Positions 49,401-61,286 of a stretch of 64,000 bases of DNA are shown here, one piece after another (the first letter of the stretch is position 1; each line of letters starts with the position of its first letter). The position numbers and the translations under genes were made by a program. The notes under the pieces were generated by a model. That model searched no databases, was not told where the DNA came from, and saw only the letters and a list, made by a program, of their open reading frames with translations. The DNA is taken from NCBI GenBank assembly GCA_038503035.1, contig JAVSML010024600.1, positions 691,240-755,239 of the forward strand, written 5' to 3'. Source of the stretch: Crocodylus rhombifer (taxonomy: Eukaryota > Chordata > Crocodylia > Crocodylidae).

Positions 49401-51090
49401 AGGAACAGCACAGAAGTGGGAAAAAAGAAACAGAAAAGCTCCGTGGTTCCTTTAGACCGGCTGCAGCTGGGGAAAAGAAGGAAGAATGCCACATCCTGTA
49501 TTTGGCCCATTATTCCACTTAGCCACTGAAGCCACTCAGTTCCCCTCAGGATTTAAGTATTTCATTACATGTACTATAATAACATCACACAATTGCTCTT
49601 TAGCCAAAGATACATATGTAAACGTATAAACCATTTTGTGTGTATGTATACACATGGGCAAACTAAGTAGGGATGGTCAGGCAAGATTTCCAGCTCTCAG
49701 TTCTAAGTTTGCTTGATTTTATTTAGTCACACAACCCACACTACCTAACTGCTGCATGTAGATTAATTGCAGAAATCATCTTTGATGCAAGAGGTGGAAC
49801 CACACTGCAATTCTACAGCATCACCACAGATGGCCCTATGCCACAGAGGCCACCTTTATTCTAGAGAACTTCAACTTTATTCTGGGTAAGGTTTCTTTTG
49901 TGTTAAACGAAACAGGACTAGGCTTAGCTTGGAATACAGAAAGTGTCAATGTTCTTCAAGAAGGAATTTCCCAATCCTAAAATCTCTGCACAGTATTATG
50001 CAAAGCTTAGGCCTCTTTAAAGAAATACAAAACCAAACACAAACAAAACACTAGGTTGTTGTTATTAGGGTCTTTCAGATCATGATCATACCAGTGGCAA
50101 TAATGGCCACTATTGGAGGTCTCAGTTTTTGTTTCTATAACTTTCCCTTTCTGATTTTGGCCAAAAATGGAGGTGTACAGTCAGAAAATGCTGGTAACAA
50201 GTAAGGGCATTATTCTGAGAGATGACTTCGGTAAGAACTGAGGGCAATGAGCACCTCCCAATAAATACTTGGCACGTTGCAGGATTGGTCCCTAGGCTTG
50301 CTACCATCATGCTCACAATATGGTAGCCATGTTATTTTAAATAGCTATAATATCTCATTTTAAACAACAGTGATTTGTTTATTTGATGAATTAACAATAC
50401 TTCCATCAAAAAACTCATCAGTAATTCTGACAGTTTGTAATATTTGTTATTTCTTACTAATCTGGCAAACATATAACCCCCTTCAGCAAGGGACTTTAGA
50501 GTCGCTCACTTTAACCACAAGTGCAGTCCAGTTAAAATCAAGAATAAAACACAAGTGCATTGCTGAACAGGGCTCATAGGCAACTGTAAAATCTGGGATG
50601 CCAACATCCTAACAACAAATTATCAGCCCCTGAAATTCTGTTCAGTTTGCTTGGCTTGTATCTGTTTTTTTAAAAAAATGTAACCCAACTGTTTACTGGA
50701 TGGTATAGTTTGTAGTGAGAGAATAAAGTCAACAAGTTATATGCCATCAAATAATTATTTTTCTCTTGGTAATAACTTGAATACAGCATACATTTTTTCT
50801 TCTTTTAACTTTTTTACTCTAAATCCTAGCTACATTTGTATACAGTAAAATGAATCAATGATATTTTAGGTAATCACCTTCCTTGACATGTTCCAGACAA
50901 CCATTTTTATTGTGTGTTAAAATATGTGAATATTTTACTTATTGCAAAGTATCCTGTATAATGCAGCTATAAAATCTTCTTCCTTTAATTCAGTCATTTT
51001 AAATGTAAATTACCAGTATACAGTACTAAAATGGTCCAATTCAAGAGTTTAATATAAAAATATCAGCACAAAACTCCTTTTTAAATTCTG

Positions 51091-51096
51091 TTTATT
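51091..51096 (-). terminator. PARP8: Proximal poly(A) signal AATAAA
   Basis: AATAAA on the minus strand (TTTATT on the plus strand), 265 bases after the PARP8 stop codon; it is the first canonical signal downstream. Confidence 0.4.
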
Positions 51097-51360
51097 GTGA
51101 GCAACCCAAATGTCTGTTTAATTGCTATTAGTTGTAGTATATTAATAGACTTTGTACCCCTACAGTTGCTAACTTGTACCATTTTAGGTATTTCAATGAG
51201 ATAAGAAATACTAAGTAAGAAAACAGTAAGTATTCAAAGGGTTAATTTGTTTAGAATATGAATAATAAATTAGTTTTCATGTCTTCTTCTTCAGTTCAAA
51301 ATCCAGCTTTGAGACTGAGGAAGGCTTCCAAATCACATCAATTAAATAAAAGTGATCCTT

Positions 51361-51463
51361 TCAACCAGTCGCAGTTTGATTACCAATGACTCGAAGGATC
51401 TCTTTATGAATGCTTGGCTCTTGCGTATTTATACTTGTATCACCCACTTGACCATCTTCATAA
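51361..51463 (-). CDS. PARP8: PARP8 terminal coding exon
   Basis: This exon encodes the C-terminus of PARP8: YEDGQVGDTSINTQ followed by IHKEILRVIGNQTATG and TGA at 51361-51363. The acceptor is TGTGCTTTTTTAG, and the first T completes a valine codon begun in the previous exon. The tyrosine immediately after that valine (in VYEDGQ) is the residue normally aligned with the third position of the PARP catalytic triad in the PARP6/8 group. The ending ILRVIGNQTATG is the reason for choosing PARP8 rather than PARP6, whose C-terminus differs. It is followed by the 3' UTR. Confidence 0.95.
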
Positions 51464-53105
51464 CTAAAAAAGCACAGAAACAAAATGAGCATTTACTAAT
51501 CCACCTGAAAGTTCTCATAGTTTTATTTAATGAAAGATAATAATGATTATATGATTTTATAACACTCCTCTTACTGAAACACTCAGCAATAAAGGTTATG
51601 TGGACAGTGAGAACTTTGGAGTGTGGATTTTGCTTGGTGACAGGATTTGCCCTGTATAGAAAAGCCCTGTAGTTCCCATCAATACTACAGTACACAAAGA
51701 CGTGACAGGGGCTCTGATACTACTGCTTGTCCCCTGGGCTCTGTGTAGCCTGTTGGCAGCTCATCCCCACAGTAAGAGGACAGTATTCTTTGGTACTGTC
51801 AGCTGTACCTGAAATCCCTCTGGAATGCAGTGTTATCAAAACATACACAAGCTCCTGGAGTTTTCATCTTCACTAACTGAGCACTATCTAAAGTGAAGAT
51901 TTGCCCCCTTCCAGACATCGGTAGTCAGCCATTTAATGCAGTTGTACTTGTGCAAAACCTTCTGTGTTGACCAGATAAACTGGTGCAGCTTTCTCCTGCT
52001 TAGAATCAGAGTGAAAGATCCTGGTTCAAAATATGATTGACCTTGTCTGCTCTAGTAGCTAACACTGGTGAAGTTGGCTGAGTTTAAAAGCCTGAATGTT
52101 CTATGCAGAGAACGGCAAGAGACAGGCAGCTCCAAAAGCTGATTCAGAAACTGTGGCATCACCTACATGAAAACACAAGGGTGTGTCTGAATTCCTGCCC
52201 ACTTTCCAGAGCATATGTTGAACTCTGCACTTTTGTTCAGTCCACTTGATGTCTGACTCTTTTTTCCAACTGTCTAGTGGATAGGGTATTTGCTAAAAAA
52301 TGGGAAACCTCAGCTTTAGGTCCTCCTTACCCTGATGGAAATGAACTCATGTCTTTCATTTCCCGGGAGCGTGTGCTAATTATTAGGTTTTTGGCTGGAC
52401 TGGGTGGAAAGAGTTCTGAATCCCAGTCCTTGCCATTAGTGACTGGATTGCAATTTGTTTTAGACAGCTGATCTAGCAGGCTGTGTTTTTCTGAGGAATC
52501 ATGCACCTTCCCAAGACCAAACTGGATTGCAAAGGGGTTTAATGTGGCCTAGAAAACAAAAAAAAGTGCCTGGGGATCACTAAGATCTAAACTGTAAGCA
52601 CTGTGTAAGGCAGGTGTTTAGGATGATTTCTGATTAGTGGGACCAGGTCAAAGTGGATTGCTTTTCCTGCCTTTGGTTCTTAAAATCCATTTAGGTTTCT
52701 AGAGTCCCATTCAGCCTCCTTGAAGATCAAACTGGACTGTACTTTATGTCAATATAGAGTGTACTGTTATAGAATCAAAAATGATAAAGGGAAACATCTG
52801 TGTGATAGAATGGATTTGTTTTTCTTGAAAACTTTTACTTCTCTTGGCTTTTCTAGAATATGTTCTGGTAGCACTGCATTTTCATTTTTCTAAGTTATCA
52901 GTATAGGCCTATAATAGTGTGACCTATTGCTATGGAGTGGGAACAGTGAAGAGCTCTTCATTCACTGTATTTTTTGTAACAAATGGTTAATAATTTAGCA
53001 TACACACACAAGCAAATCTTTTAAAGGTAGTCAGGAGAACACTTGCAAAAATTCTAGTCAACATACAAGCAGAAGTTTAAAGCTAAGGAGACACTTTATA
53101 CTTAC

Positions 53106-53190
53106 ACAAAGAAAAACCTTGTACACACATGATCAGTATTGGGAACTACCCATATCTCCCCATGTTTGTGCAGATCAGGTGAGGTTATCA
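53106..53190 (-). CDS. PARP8: PARP8 exon, C-terminal catalytic domain
   Basis: The exon encodes (E)VITSPDLHKHGEIWVVP followed by NTDHVCTRFFFV, beta strands of the catalytic fold before the last motif. The acceptor is CTCCTTACAG and the donor GTAAGTAT. It begins by completing the valine codon (G|TG) and ends with GT of the next valine, so its 85 bases keep the frame exactly between its neighbours. The reading frame and splice phases at both ends agree with the adjacent exons, strong evidence that it is real. Confidence 0.96.
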
Positions 53191-53640
53191 CTGTAAGGAG
53201 AAAATTTGTGGAGTGAAGAAAATATGCATAGGAACTAGCACTAAATATATTTGCTTATTGTTGACATATTTTGAATAGCATTGTGGGAATGTCCAGTTTT
53301 TCACTACATATCTGCTTCATGGTGTAGAAACTGATTAGTTAGCTTATCATAGGATTATTTCAATTTTCTGTATTGCCAGCAAAATACAACTATTTTCATT
53401 TTAGATCCGACATAATTTTTTTAATATTATTTTTCAGTTTATCCAATGAACCTAAAAATCAATTATTTGTACAGCTCAAATTCATCATGAGTATTTATTT
53501 GCCTTCCAAAAACATGTATTTTGTGAGGTATTTCATAAGGACTAAATATTTTTAAAAATACAGTAAGTATACAGATCAGGCAAACAGAGTGGGTTTTAAC
53601 TCATGAAGAGAACAAACAGGAGCTAGTGGGTACTGTTCAC

Positions 53641-54381
53641 TAGGGCTGTTTGAAGCTTCAGTCCCTGGTTTGATTCGGCAGAGATTCGGCCCGACTCAGT
53701 GGCCAAATCTCCAAATCCAAATTGAATCACGGGACCATTTATTGGGTCCCTAATCTCTCCAAATTGAATTGGAACCCTCCAAATCAATTTGGAGAGATTT
53801 GGAAAGATTCAGAGATTGGCACAGCTTTAAATGTTTTTTCTACATACTTCTAAGTACCAGGTGGCTGGTGAATGCTGTGATGCTGGGGCAGGTCCCCAGT
53901 GCACCTGGCAGCAGACTGGGAAGTGGCCCAGAAGCACTTCTAGTCTACTTCTGGGTCCACTGGGGAGCATGCTGGGGGGCCCCCTGGGACCCCCTGGCTT
54001 GGCAACTGGTGCCTCCTGGGTCTGGGGGGGTACCTGGGGTCCCCCCACGGCCGATCACTGGGCAGTACTTCCGGCTACTTCCGGGTTTGCCACCAAGAAA
54101 CATAGAGGTCCGCCCCCCCCCGCACTCCTGTGGGACACTCCATCTGCCCCAGCATTGCAGCATTCACTAGCCACATTGGTACCTCGAGGTATGTAGAAAA
54201 AACATCTGAAGCTGTGTCTATGTCTGAATCACTGGGTCTCCAAATCAGCATCGAATCCTCAGATTTGGATTCGGCTGAATTGTATCAGGGACAGCGATCC
54301 AAATCAATGAATCGAAATACTGTCCCTGATTCGGGCTGAATCCAAATCCGAATCAAATACGGCCCACTTCACACACCCCTA
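53641..54381 (+). mobile_element. hAT-like foldback element, copy 1 (in PARP8 intron)
   Basis: Ends are TAGGGCTGTTTGAAGC and, reverse-complemented, TAGGGGTGTGTGAAG. Flanks CTGTTCAC (53633-53640) and CTATTTAC (54382-54389) form an 8-base target duplication with two transition differences, typical of hAT. An internal inverted repeat of about 70 bases (53821-53891 against 54144-54216), high in identity, makes it a foldback. It has no transposase. A second copy lies at 61287-62019 in the opposite orientation. Confidence 0.8.
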
Positions 54382-54806
54382 CTATTTACCAGAAAAAGTG
54401 TTTATTTGTCTGAGTAGTGAGAGGTAGGTTGGGAATTCAAACTAGATAGTTCTCTGTTCTGATTGTTTGATGTTTAATGCTTTTTCACAGATTTCTAGAC
54501 TGCCTCTGTGGTAAAGGAAAGCACCCTACCAAGACAGCTAATTTGTTAGAAATTAGGAGACTGAGCGGAGGATAACCAATCATTGTGTCCACAGCACCGG
54601 CTCTGGGAACCAATATTTTTGGGCGAATGGTCAGTGGAATGCACTGAGACTTAAAGGCTAGAAATTAAGTAGGTATTTGCATGCCTGATAACATACTTTT
54701 ATAAAAAAAACACTTCAATTTAAGCTTGTATTAACTTGCATTTTAACTAGTTCAGATAGATACAGTGTCCAGAAAAAAAATGTATTTGAAAAGATTTTCA
54801 CCTTAC

Positions 54807-54876
54807 CTTCACATAAGGCTATGCATTTTAAGTTACGGCTTTGCAAAAATTGAGATTGCTGTCCTTTCTTCTGTGA
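54807..54876 (-). CDS. PARP8: PARP8 exon, catalytic domain core strand
   Basis: It encodes SQKKGQQSQFLQSRNLKC followed by IALCE. QSRNLKCIALCEV is a conserved core strand of the PARP6/PARP8 catalytic domain. The acceptor is TTTTACATCTCAG and the donor GTAAGGTG. It starts in phase 0 and ends with the first base of the next codon (G of GTG, valine), which the exon at 53106-53190 completes. A nearby alternative acceptor, TCACAG six bases inside, would remove two residues. Confidence 0.95.
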
Positions 54877-56039
54877 CTGAGATGTAAAAACATTTAAAAA
54901 ATCAGTAAGAGCAGTTAGGCAAAACTAACAAATGCAACAAAAAGCAATGTTCCCTTCAATAGTTCATTCAGTCACTGACAAAATGGTCACAGTCTCGCTA
55001 AAAACATTTATTTTAGGAACTTAAAATGTTAAGTAGTGATTTAAACATCTTGTCCAATGAGAATGGTTCCAATTCATTACTAATTGAAGGACTGCATAGT
55101 GTTTTTAGGAGAATCACCTTTTTACCAATAAAAAGACTAATAAATAGAGTAAAATGGACAAATGTTCCACTGCTCAAATTCCTAATGTATGGAGTTTTCA
55201 CCTGTGGCTGACAGACAAATACAGGGGCACAGGTTCTATTATTTAATTCATGGGCTTTAAGAGTATCTGAGCCTTCTGTATAACTCCTCTCCTCAAGTGG
55301 TATGGGTTGGGATAGATTTTTTTGCTACCATACAGCAGTAGGATACAGGATATAGTACAAAAGTACTGTAGCATGTGAGTTGGTGCACACCTGCTACTGC
55401 TGCTTTACTGCCCATCTCATTCTCTCTGCTTGTGACAAAATACAGAGGAAGATTTGTAACCTACAGGGCATACAAAATCCTTTTGAATCAGCTGCACAAA
55501 GTACTGTGGAAAGGCTCTGTACGCATTTGCATATGGGCAGCTATAGAATTTCCTCCTATAGATTTTATTATCTCTCAATCCAGTGTAGCTGTATAATTAC
55601 TTGAAATGATCTTGCCTTTGATTTAGCAAGTTTACTGGCTGAATATTTAGAAACTATTTAACATAAAGAAAATCAGTGATGGAATACAATAGATATCAAC
55701 TCATTTTACAGCATCATCCATTCTAAAGCCCTGATGGCCATTAGTTTAGTAAGGAGTTCAGAGGTTTGATAGAGGTGATGTTAAATTTAACAGACAATCT
55801 TCCTTTCTTTCCCATTTTCATTCCACATAGTTCTGTCTGGAATGTACTGGCACAGAGTGTAATCAGTAAAAGTTGTCCCTGAAAGCAGTTGAGTTATATT
55901 TGATTGTAACAGTATCCCTAGTACTACTGATATAGAAGAGGACTATGGGCTTCCAAAAAGGAATATTAATTCCTTCACAGATGTTGAGCTCTTGATCATA
56001 ATACCGTATGTCTTCAAGATATATGATATGCTACTGTAC

Positions 56040-56116
56040 CTGTGATGCATTACTGCCTTTACTGCTTGAAGCAGGTTCATCCTTAGCTGACACTTTCTGC
56101 TGCTTCTTGTTCATCC
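56040..56116 (-). CDS. PARP8: PARP8 exon, Ser/Lys-rich loop in catalytic domain
   Basis: The exon encodes (G)MNKKQQKVSAKDEPASSS followed by KGSNASQ, the hydrophilic insertion that interrupts the catalytic fold of PARP8. The acceptor is GATGTCTTTAG and the donor GTACAGTAG. It begins with GG, completing the glycine codon opened by the preceding exon (TCA G|GG ATG), and ends in phase 0. Low-complexity Ser, Lys and Gln content suggests a flexible surface loop. The 77-base length preserves frame with both neighbours. Confidence 0.95.
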
Positions 56117-56217
56117 CTAAAGACATCAAAATTACTTCAGATACAATGGGGTGTGTAAAGCTTCACCAGCGTACATTATATATGGAGAGTGGAAATAGGT
56201 TTTGGTGTGGAATACTT

Positions 56218-56537
56218 GTCTGCCTATACACACGCTCCAGTTAGAATGTGTCAGAGCAGACTCAATTAATAGAGTCTGCTCCACGTTCTAATTAGAACAC
56301 TCCAGCATGGCCTCACCATCATGTGTATAAGTCCCCACACACTTTAAAATTGCTGTGAGGGTGCTTAATCTAAAACTCATCGAATGAGGTTTGGATAAAA
56401 TGTCCTGTGGCCATTTTTAAGCACGTAGGGCTTTTTACTACATGTGACCGTGAGGCATTTTAATTAGAGCAGCTCTTTGGGAACTGCTCTAATTAAAATG
56501 CTCCACCCCTCACCCCTGACCACATGTATAGGCAGCC
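56218..56537. mobile_element. MITE with two internal hairpins (PARP8 intron)
   Basis: The left end GTCTGCCTATACACACG and the reverse complement of the right end, GGCTGCCTATACATGTG, form inverted termini. Internally GAGCAGACTC (56254-56263) pairs perfectly with GAGTCTGCTC (56272-56281). Near the right end TTTTAATTAGAGCAGCTC pairs with GAACTGCTCTAATTAAAA (one mismatch). No target duplication is obvious. It is non-coding and lies in the largest PARP8 intron. Confidence 0.6.
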
Positions 56538-57782
56538 TGTGTTACTTCCCTCACTACTAGACTGATTTAGTCCAAAGAGCCATGCATTTATACACTCCCT
56601 CCTCCACCCGCCTCCCCCCGCCCTTGAGAATAGCCAATGAAGCAGGTCCCAAATCAGTTAAGTGTGAGATTTAGTGCCACAGAATTCAGTTTAAGAGCAT
56701 GATAAACAGGGGTGGACTTTAGCAGTGCTTCAGGTTAATTGTTCTCAGGCTACTTGTGGTTTAAAGCCCTACATAGTATGAGTAAAACAATTAGAACTTG
56801 ACTTGAGATTTTAATTGAACCCTTCATCTTTAATATTTTACTAAGTTGTATTTGTTGTTTTGCATGCTGTTTTATAATAATATAATAAGTAATAAATAGG
56901 CTTGTGTCTTTCTTTTATTTTTTTATTCCTATTTAAAGGTTTTCTTTTTCAATTAGTTATTTTTATGTGTGAGATAATACCTTAGAGAAGAATCTGTCAG
57001 CCAATATAACAAGGCATATTTTAAAGCCCTTGGTTGTATCTTGCATCTCAGACCTTCCTTACACTGCTCCTTTCAGCTGACACACTCTACTTCTGCTGCA
57101 CATCAGTGCCTATATAAACCCATAGTCTTTGTTTTAAAATATATTATACCCCTATGAGATTTGCAAACAGAGAGTTGCAATTTGTTGGAGGTTTGACTCT
57201 CCAGTCTAATGAGTGTTTGAGGCTCTAGCCCTAGTCTCACAGAAGTACTGGTATACGTAGCATTAGAAAGCAAGTGGGAAGATAAGTCTGTGTCATAAAG
57301 AGCTTACATTATTAATTGATGCATGTAACACCAGAACCACATGCCAAGACCCTCGAAGAGGAGAAAATGAGGAGGGAAAGTAGAGAGACAGTACAAGAAA
57401 AAAGGGGATAGGGCACTATAGACCCAAGAGAACAGATCATGTAGTTACTGATGTCCATTTTCCTTCCTAGTTATATACAGAAATATATATAATCAGCTAT
57501 TATTTATGCTTGCTCTTATTTTCTTGAAGAGCCTGCCCCATGGCCCAAATGAAGTCAACTTAAAGATTCCCACAGATTTATACTGGGATCTAGGCCAAAC
57601 TGGAATGAAATCAAGAGCAGCTATTATAGGTGTACTACTAATAGATAAGAAATAGAAAGAAGTGAGTTTGGAGGAGCTCTGAAATACAAATGAACTGTTT
57701 GATGTATAAGCATGAAAAAAGAAATACAGACATGCGAAGACCTGCCCTGTTTTCTCATTAAAAAACATTCTTTAGTTTTGAA

Positions 57783-59694
57783 TAGAGGTGCATTAATACA
57801 TCTTCATTAACATGTGGACACTGGAGTCAAGAGTGGACTGGCCAAGTTCGCCGATGACACCAAACTTTGGGGCAAAGCATCCACGCCAGAAGATAGGCGG
57901 GTGATCCAGGCTGACCTGGACAAGCTCAGCAAATGGGCAGACGAGAACCTCATGGTGTTTAACACCGATAAATGCAAGGTTCTCCACCTTGGGAGGAAAA
58001 ACCTGCAGCACCCTTATAGGCTCGGCAGTGCTACGTTGGATAGCACTACAGAAGAAAGAGACTTGGGGGTCATCATTGACCACAAGATGAACATGAGCCT
58101 GCAATGCGATGCTGCGGCTAGTAAAGCGACCAAAATGCTGGCGTGCATCCATAGATGCTTCTCGAGCAAATCCCGGGACGTCATTGTACTCGGCCTTGGT
58201 GAGGCCGCAGCTGGAGTACTGCGTCCAGTTTTGGGCTCCACAATTCAAAAAGGATGTGGAGAAGCTTGAGAGAGTCCAGAGGAGAGCCACGCGCATGATC
58301 AGAGGTCAGGAAAACAGATCTTACGATGACAGGCTGAGAGCCATGGGACTCTTCAGCCTGGAAAAGCGGAGGCTCAGGGGTGATCTGATGGTCACCTATA
58401 AATTTATCAGGGGTGACCACCAGGATCTGGGGGAACGTCTGTTCACCAGAGCGCCCCAAGGGATGACGAGGTCGAACGGTCACAAACTCCTGCAAGACCG
58501 TTTCAGGCTGGACATAAGGAAGAATTTCTTTACTGTCTGAGCCCCCAAGGTCTGGAACAGCCTGCCATCGGAGGTGGTTCAAGCACCTACATTGAACACC
58601 TTCAAGAGTATATTGGATGCTTATCTTGCTGGGATCCTATGACCCCAGCTGACTTCCTGCCCTTTGGGCAGGGGGCTGGACTCGATGATCTCCCAAGGTC
58701 CAGCCTTAATGTCTATGAAATCTATGAAATCAGTCTCATTATCAGATCAGTACCAATACAGGGAAAATTGAAAGTATCAGATGCTTTTTTTTTTCCTGAT
58801 GTGGCTGATAATACGGCGAATAAATGCCCCATGCATGTGCAGCCCGGCAGCTCAGAGATCAGCATCTGGCTGTAAGTTTGGTGTGGGGGAAAGGTAAATC
58901 GAGGCTCCCAGGGTAAGGGAAGGAGTGGGGCTGGGGCAGGTGTTGTCCAGCCGGGTTGAGGTGGGCACAGGATGGAGCCACAAGTGGCTCATCTGGTGAG
59001 CGCAGGGCAGCTACCACTGCTGCATGCACCCCAGGAGGGCGTGCCCCCCTGGATCTGTGCATGGTTTGGGTGGGGTGGGCTGGGGGCTGTGCCAGGCTCT
59101 TCCTGGTGGGGGCGGGGCTGGGCTGGGCTGCACTGCACTTGGGGTGGGTGGTGGCAGTGGCACTGGAAGGGGGGGGGTTGGCAGGCTATGGCAAATTTTC
59201 AGGTGGCTGCAGCCCCCTGCTTCCCATAGCCCTGCTCCCAGCACCGGCGCCACCTGCCCCAAGTGCAGCACAACCCAGTCCAGTGCTGACCCCAGCCCAT
59301 AGTGGCATCCCAAACCGCCCCATATAGACCTGGTGGCATGTGCCGCCCCCCAATGCCCTCCCAGGGTGCATGCAGGTCAGGAGCCAACCCCCACCTTCCC
59401 CACCTGCCTCGTGGATGAGCTGCTCATGGCTCTGTCTCGCATCCTGCCCTGCCCTGGTTGAGCAGTGGCTGACCCTGCCCCTGCCCCACTTCCTCCTTCA
59501 CCATAGGTGCCTTGATCTATCTCCTACCCCAAACCCCTTCCCTCCCCCCACTTTTTCCACACCAGACTTACCAGCCCAACGCTGGTCTTTGAACTGCCTG
59601 GCTGCATATCTGAATCAGATCAGTATCGGCCAATATGGCTCCTTAAAAATCGGCCATCTGTATTGGCCCAAAAACCTCTATCAGTGCATCCCTA
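57783..59694. mobile_element. hAT-like element carrying a nested CR1
   Basis: GTTTTGAA at 57775-57782 is repeated exactly at 59695-59702, a perfect 8-base target duplication. The element starts TAGAGGTGCATTAATA; the reverse complement of its end is TAGGGATGCACTGATA, so about 12 of 16 bases agree. The body downstream of the CR1 is GC-rich and ends with CAGTATCGGCCAATATGG-type sequence common in hAT MITEs. The CR1 at 57813-58738 interrupts it after only 30 bases, so the CR1 is younger. No transposase is present. Confidence 0.75.
57813..58738 (+). mobile_element. 5'-truncated CR1, antisense to PARP8
   Basis: The copy starts within reverse transcriptase just before KFADDTKLWGKAS (57838-57877) and runs through LDKLSKWADENLMVFNTDKC and YCVQFWAPQFKKDVEKLERV. 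It ends in the 3' end with GGACTCGATGATCTCCCAAG and a tail of TCTATGAAA units. The frame changes near 58190. Sequence differs consistently from the other CR1 copies (for example ASTPEDRRVIQADLDKL), so it belongs to a different subfamily. It lies in a PARP8 intron, antisense to the gene. Confidence 0.9.
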
Positions 59695-60866
59695 GTTTTG
59701 AAATCCGTATGACATTCTAACAATAATTTTAATTTTCTTAACTTAGGAGAATCTTTCAAAATGGAAGATATTTGGGTAAACATGGCCACTTTGTGTGCTT
59801 TTTGTATTATCCCATTAGGTTTTAGGGAATAAGAGGCAACTAAAACAAGATGTTATGATATATAGCACAAAAAACCCACACATTAACATTTAAATTGCTT
59901 ACACAACTGAACCAGAGTGTCCAAAAGGTTTCCAGTTTTTACTGTGAGATCTATCTCAGGATAAGTGAGAGTTTGGTATCCTTATAAATACAAATCAATA
60001 TAAATGATTTTGAAAAATTTAATTTTTCATTCCTGAAAATGATCCAGAGCCTCCATATTTTACACAATGATATTAATTTAATCCTAGTCCACTAATATTA
60101 TAGTTATAATTAGCAGTAATTTAAAACTATTTATACATACAAAGTTGTTCCAACTATTTTGAGCATGTGCAAATATTAGGAACTCAGCTTCATATTTTTA
60201 GAATATTTTAAAAATCTGTACAAAAGTTTCTTAATATACACTTTGATGTGGGGCTTGCTGAAAAGGCTTTGGAGTGAATTGCTTAACTCATTTGTGGATT
60301 TGCCACTTGGAAGTCATGCCATTTTTGCAACCTTATGGAATTCATATCATCTACAATGTAGCGTCTGTCTTATATTCCCTATATGAGCCGGATGCAGCAG
60401 GGAACTTTACAATATACTTAAATGTAAGCATTCTATTGACCTCATGAATGAAATGGAAACACACTTAAAGTGTTTTGTGAGATCAGGTTCTATATGCCTA
60501 TACATAGCAGTGTACAAATGCAAGCAGTGTACTTTTATCATATATTTACACACTTTTAAAAAACAGGAATATCAAATTGGGCTTCCAAGTCTATGTACTT
60601 TTAAACTATCGAACACCCAGCAACTTCCATTGATTTCTGTGAAATTTTCTGACCATTTGACATGTTTTAAAATCAGGATATGTTTTTTAAGATCACAAAG
60701 GGCAATTTAGAGTCTACTTTTAAGCACCATTTTTTTTTAATCTTGACCTATGGAGCTTAGGGGACAAAGTTATCACAATGATTAAAAAACAAAGCAGGTA
60801 GAAGCAGCAGCAAATTAAAATATCCCCCTCCATCTCTCCAGCTCTAGAGTGATTTATAAATATCAC

Positions 60867-60936
60867 CTGAGTAACCAAATGATATGCTTGACAATGGACT
60901 AAGGTAGATCCCGATTCCAAACATTGCACCATGGAG
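60867..60936 (-). CDS. PARP8: PARP8 exon with catalytic Tyr motif
   Basis: It encodes LHGAMFGIGIYLSPLSSI followed by SFGYSG, the active-site block of PARP-type ADP-ribosyltransferases. The tyrosine in GIYLSP is the second triad residue, and SSISFGYSG is the helix/strand that follows. The acceptor is CCCTTTTTTTCAG (pyrimidine-rich) and the donor GTGATATT, weak but canonical GT. It starts in phase 0 after LQ of the previous exon and ends one base into the next glycine codon. AMFGIG differs slightly from the form I recall for mammals (AMYGSG). Confidence 0.96.
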
Positions 60937-61286
60937 CTGAAAAAAAGGGCAAGAATTGTTTAATGTTATTTTTTTTAAGTTTTATAAAAGAAAACTGCAA
61001 GGACAATTATCCAATACCATCTGATCCCACTATATGAGCCTGACTCTTCCCAGCTACTGTGTAAAAAGCCTACAAACCTAAAGAGTTTTGGATTCATTCA
61101 ATAACATCAAAAAGTTATTCAAAAAATTAAATCCCCTGTTAGATTTAGCACCCTCAGGCATCTAACTCAGGGACATGGATTCTGCTACAGAGACCTTCAG
61201 TAAGGGTATCTATGTTCTGCATTGTGGCACTTAAGTCCAGTGTGGATCTGGGCCTTCAGTAATGCTCATTGAACATTACTGAACAA

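Larger units (their letters stand above)
45665..51360 (-). other. PARP8: PARP8 3' UTR (extent uncertain)
   Basis: The PARP8 stop codon is at 51361-51363, so the 3' UTR runs leftward. Minus-strand AATAAA signals lie at 51091-51096, 50906-50911, 50378-50383, 49876-49881 and, most distally, 45682-45687, where a poly(A) site near 45665 would give a 3' UTR of about 5.7 kb. The block has few recognisable transposons compared with the rest of the window, consistent with but not proof of a long transcribed 3' UTR. The exact end cannot be fixed from sequence. Confidence 0.5.

Noticed and set aside
58856..59400. Several 85-123 codon Gly/Pro/Trp-rich frames on both strands
   Set aside because: They lie in the GC-rich interior of the hAT-like element and are low-complexity shadows of one another.
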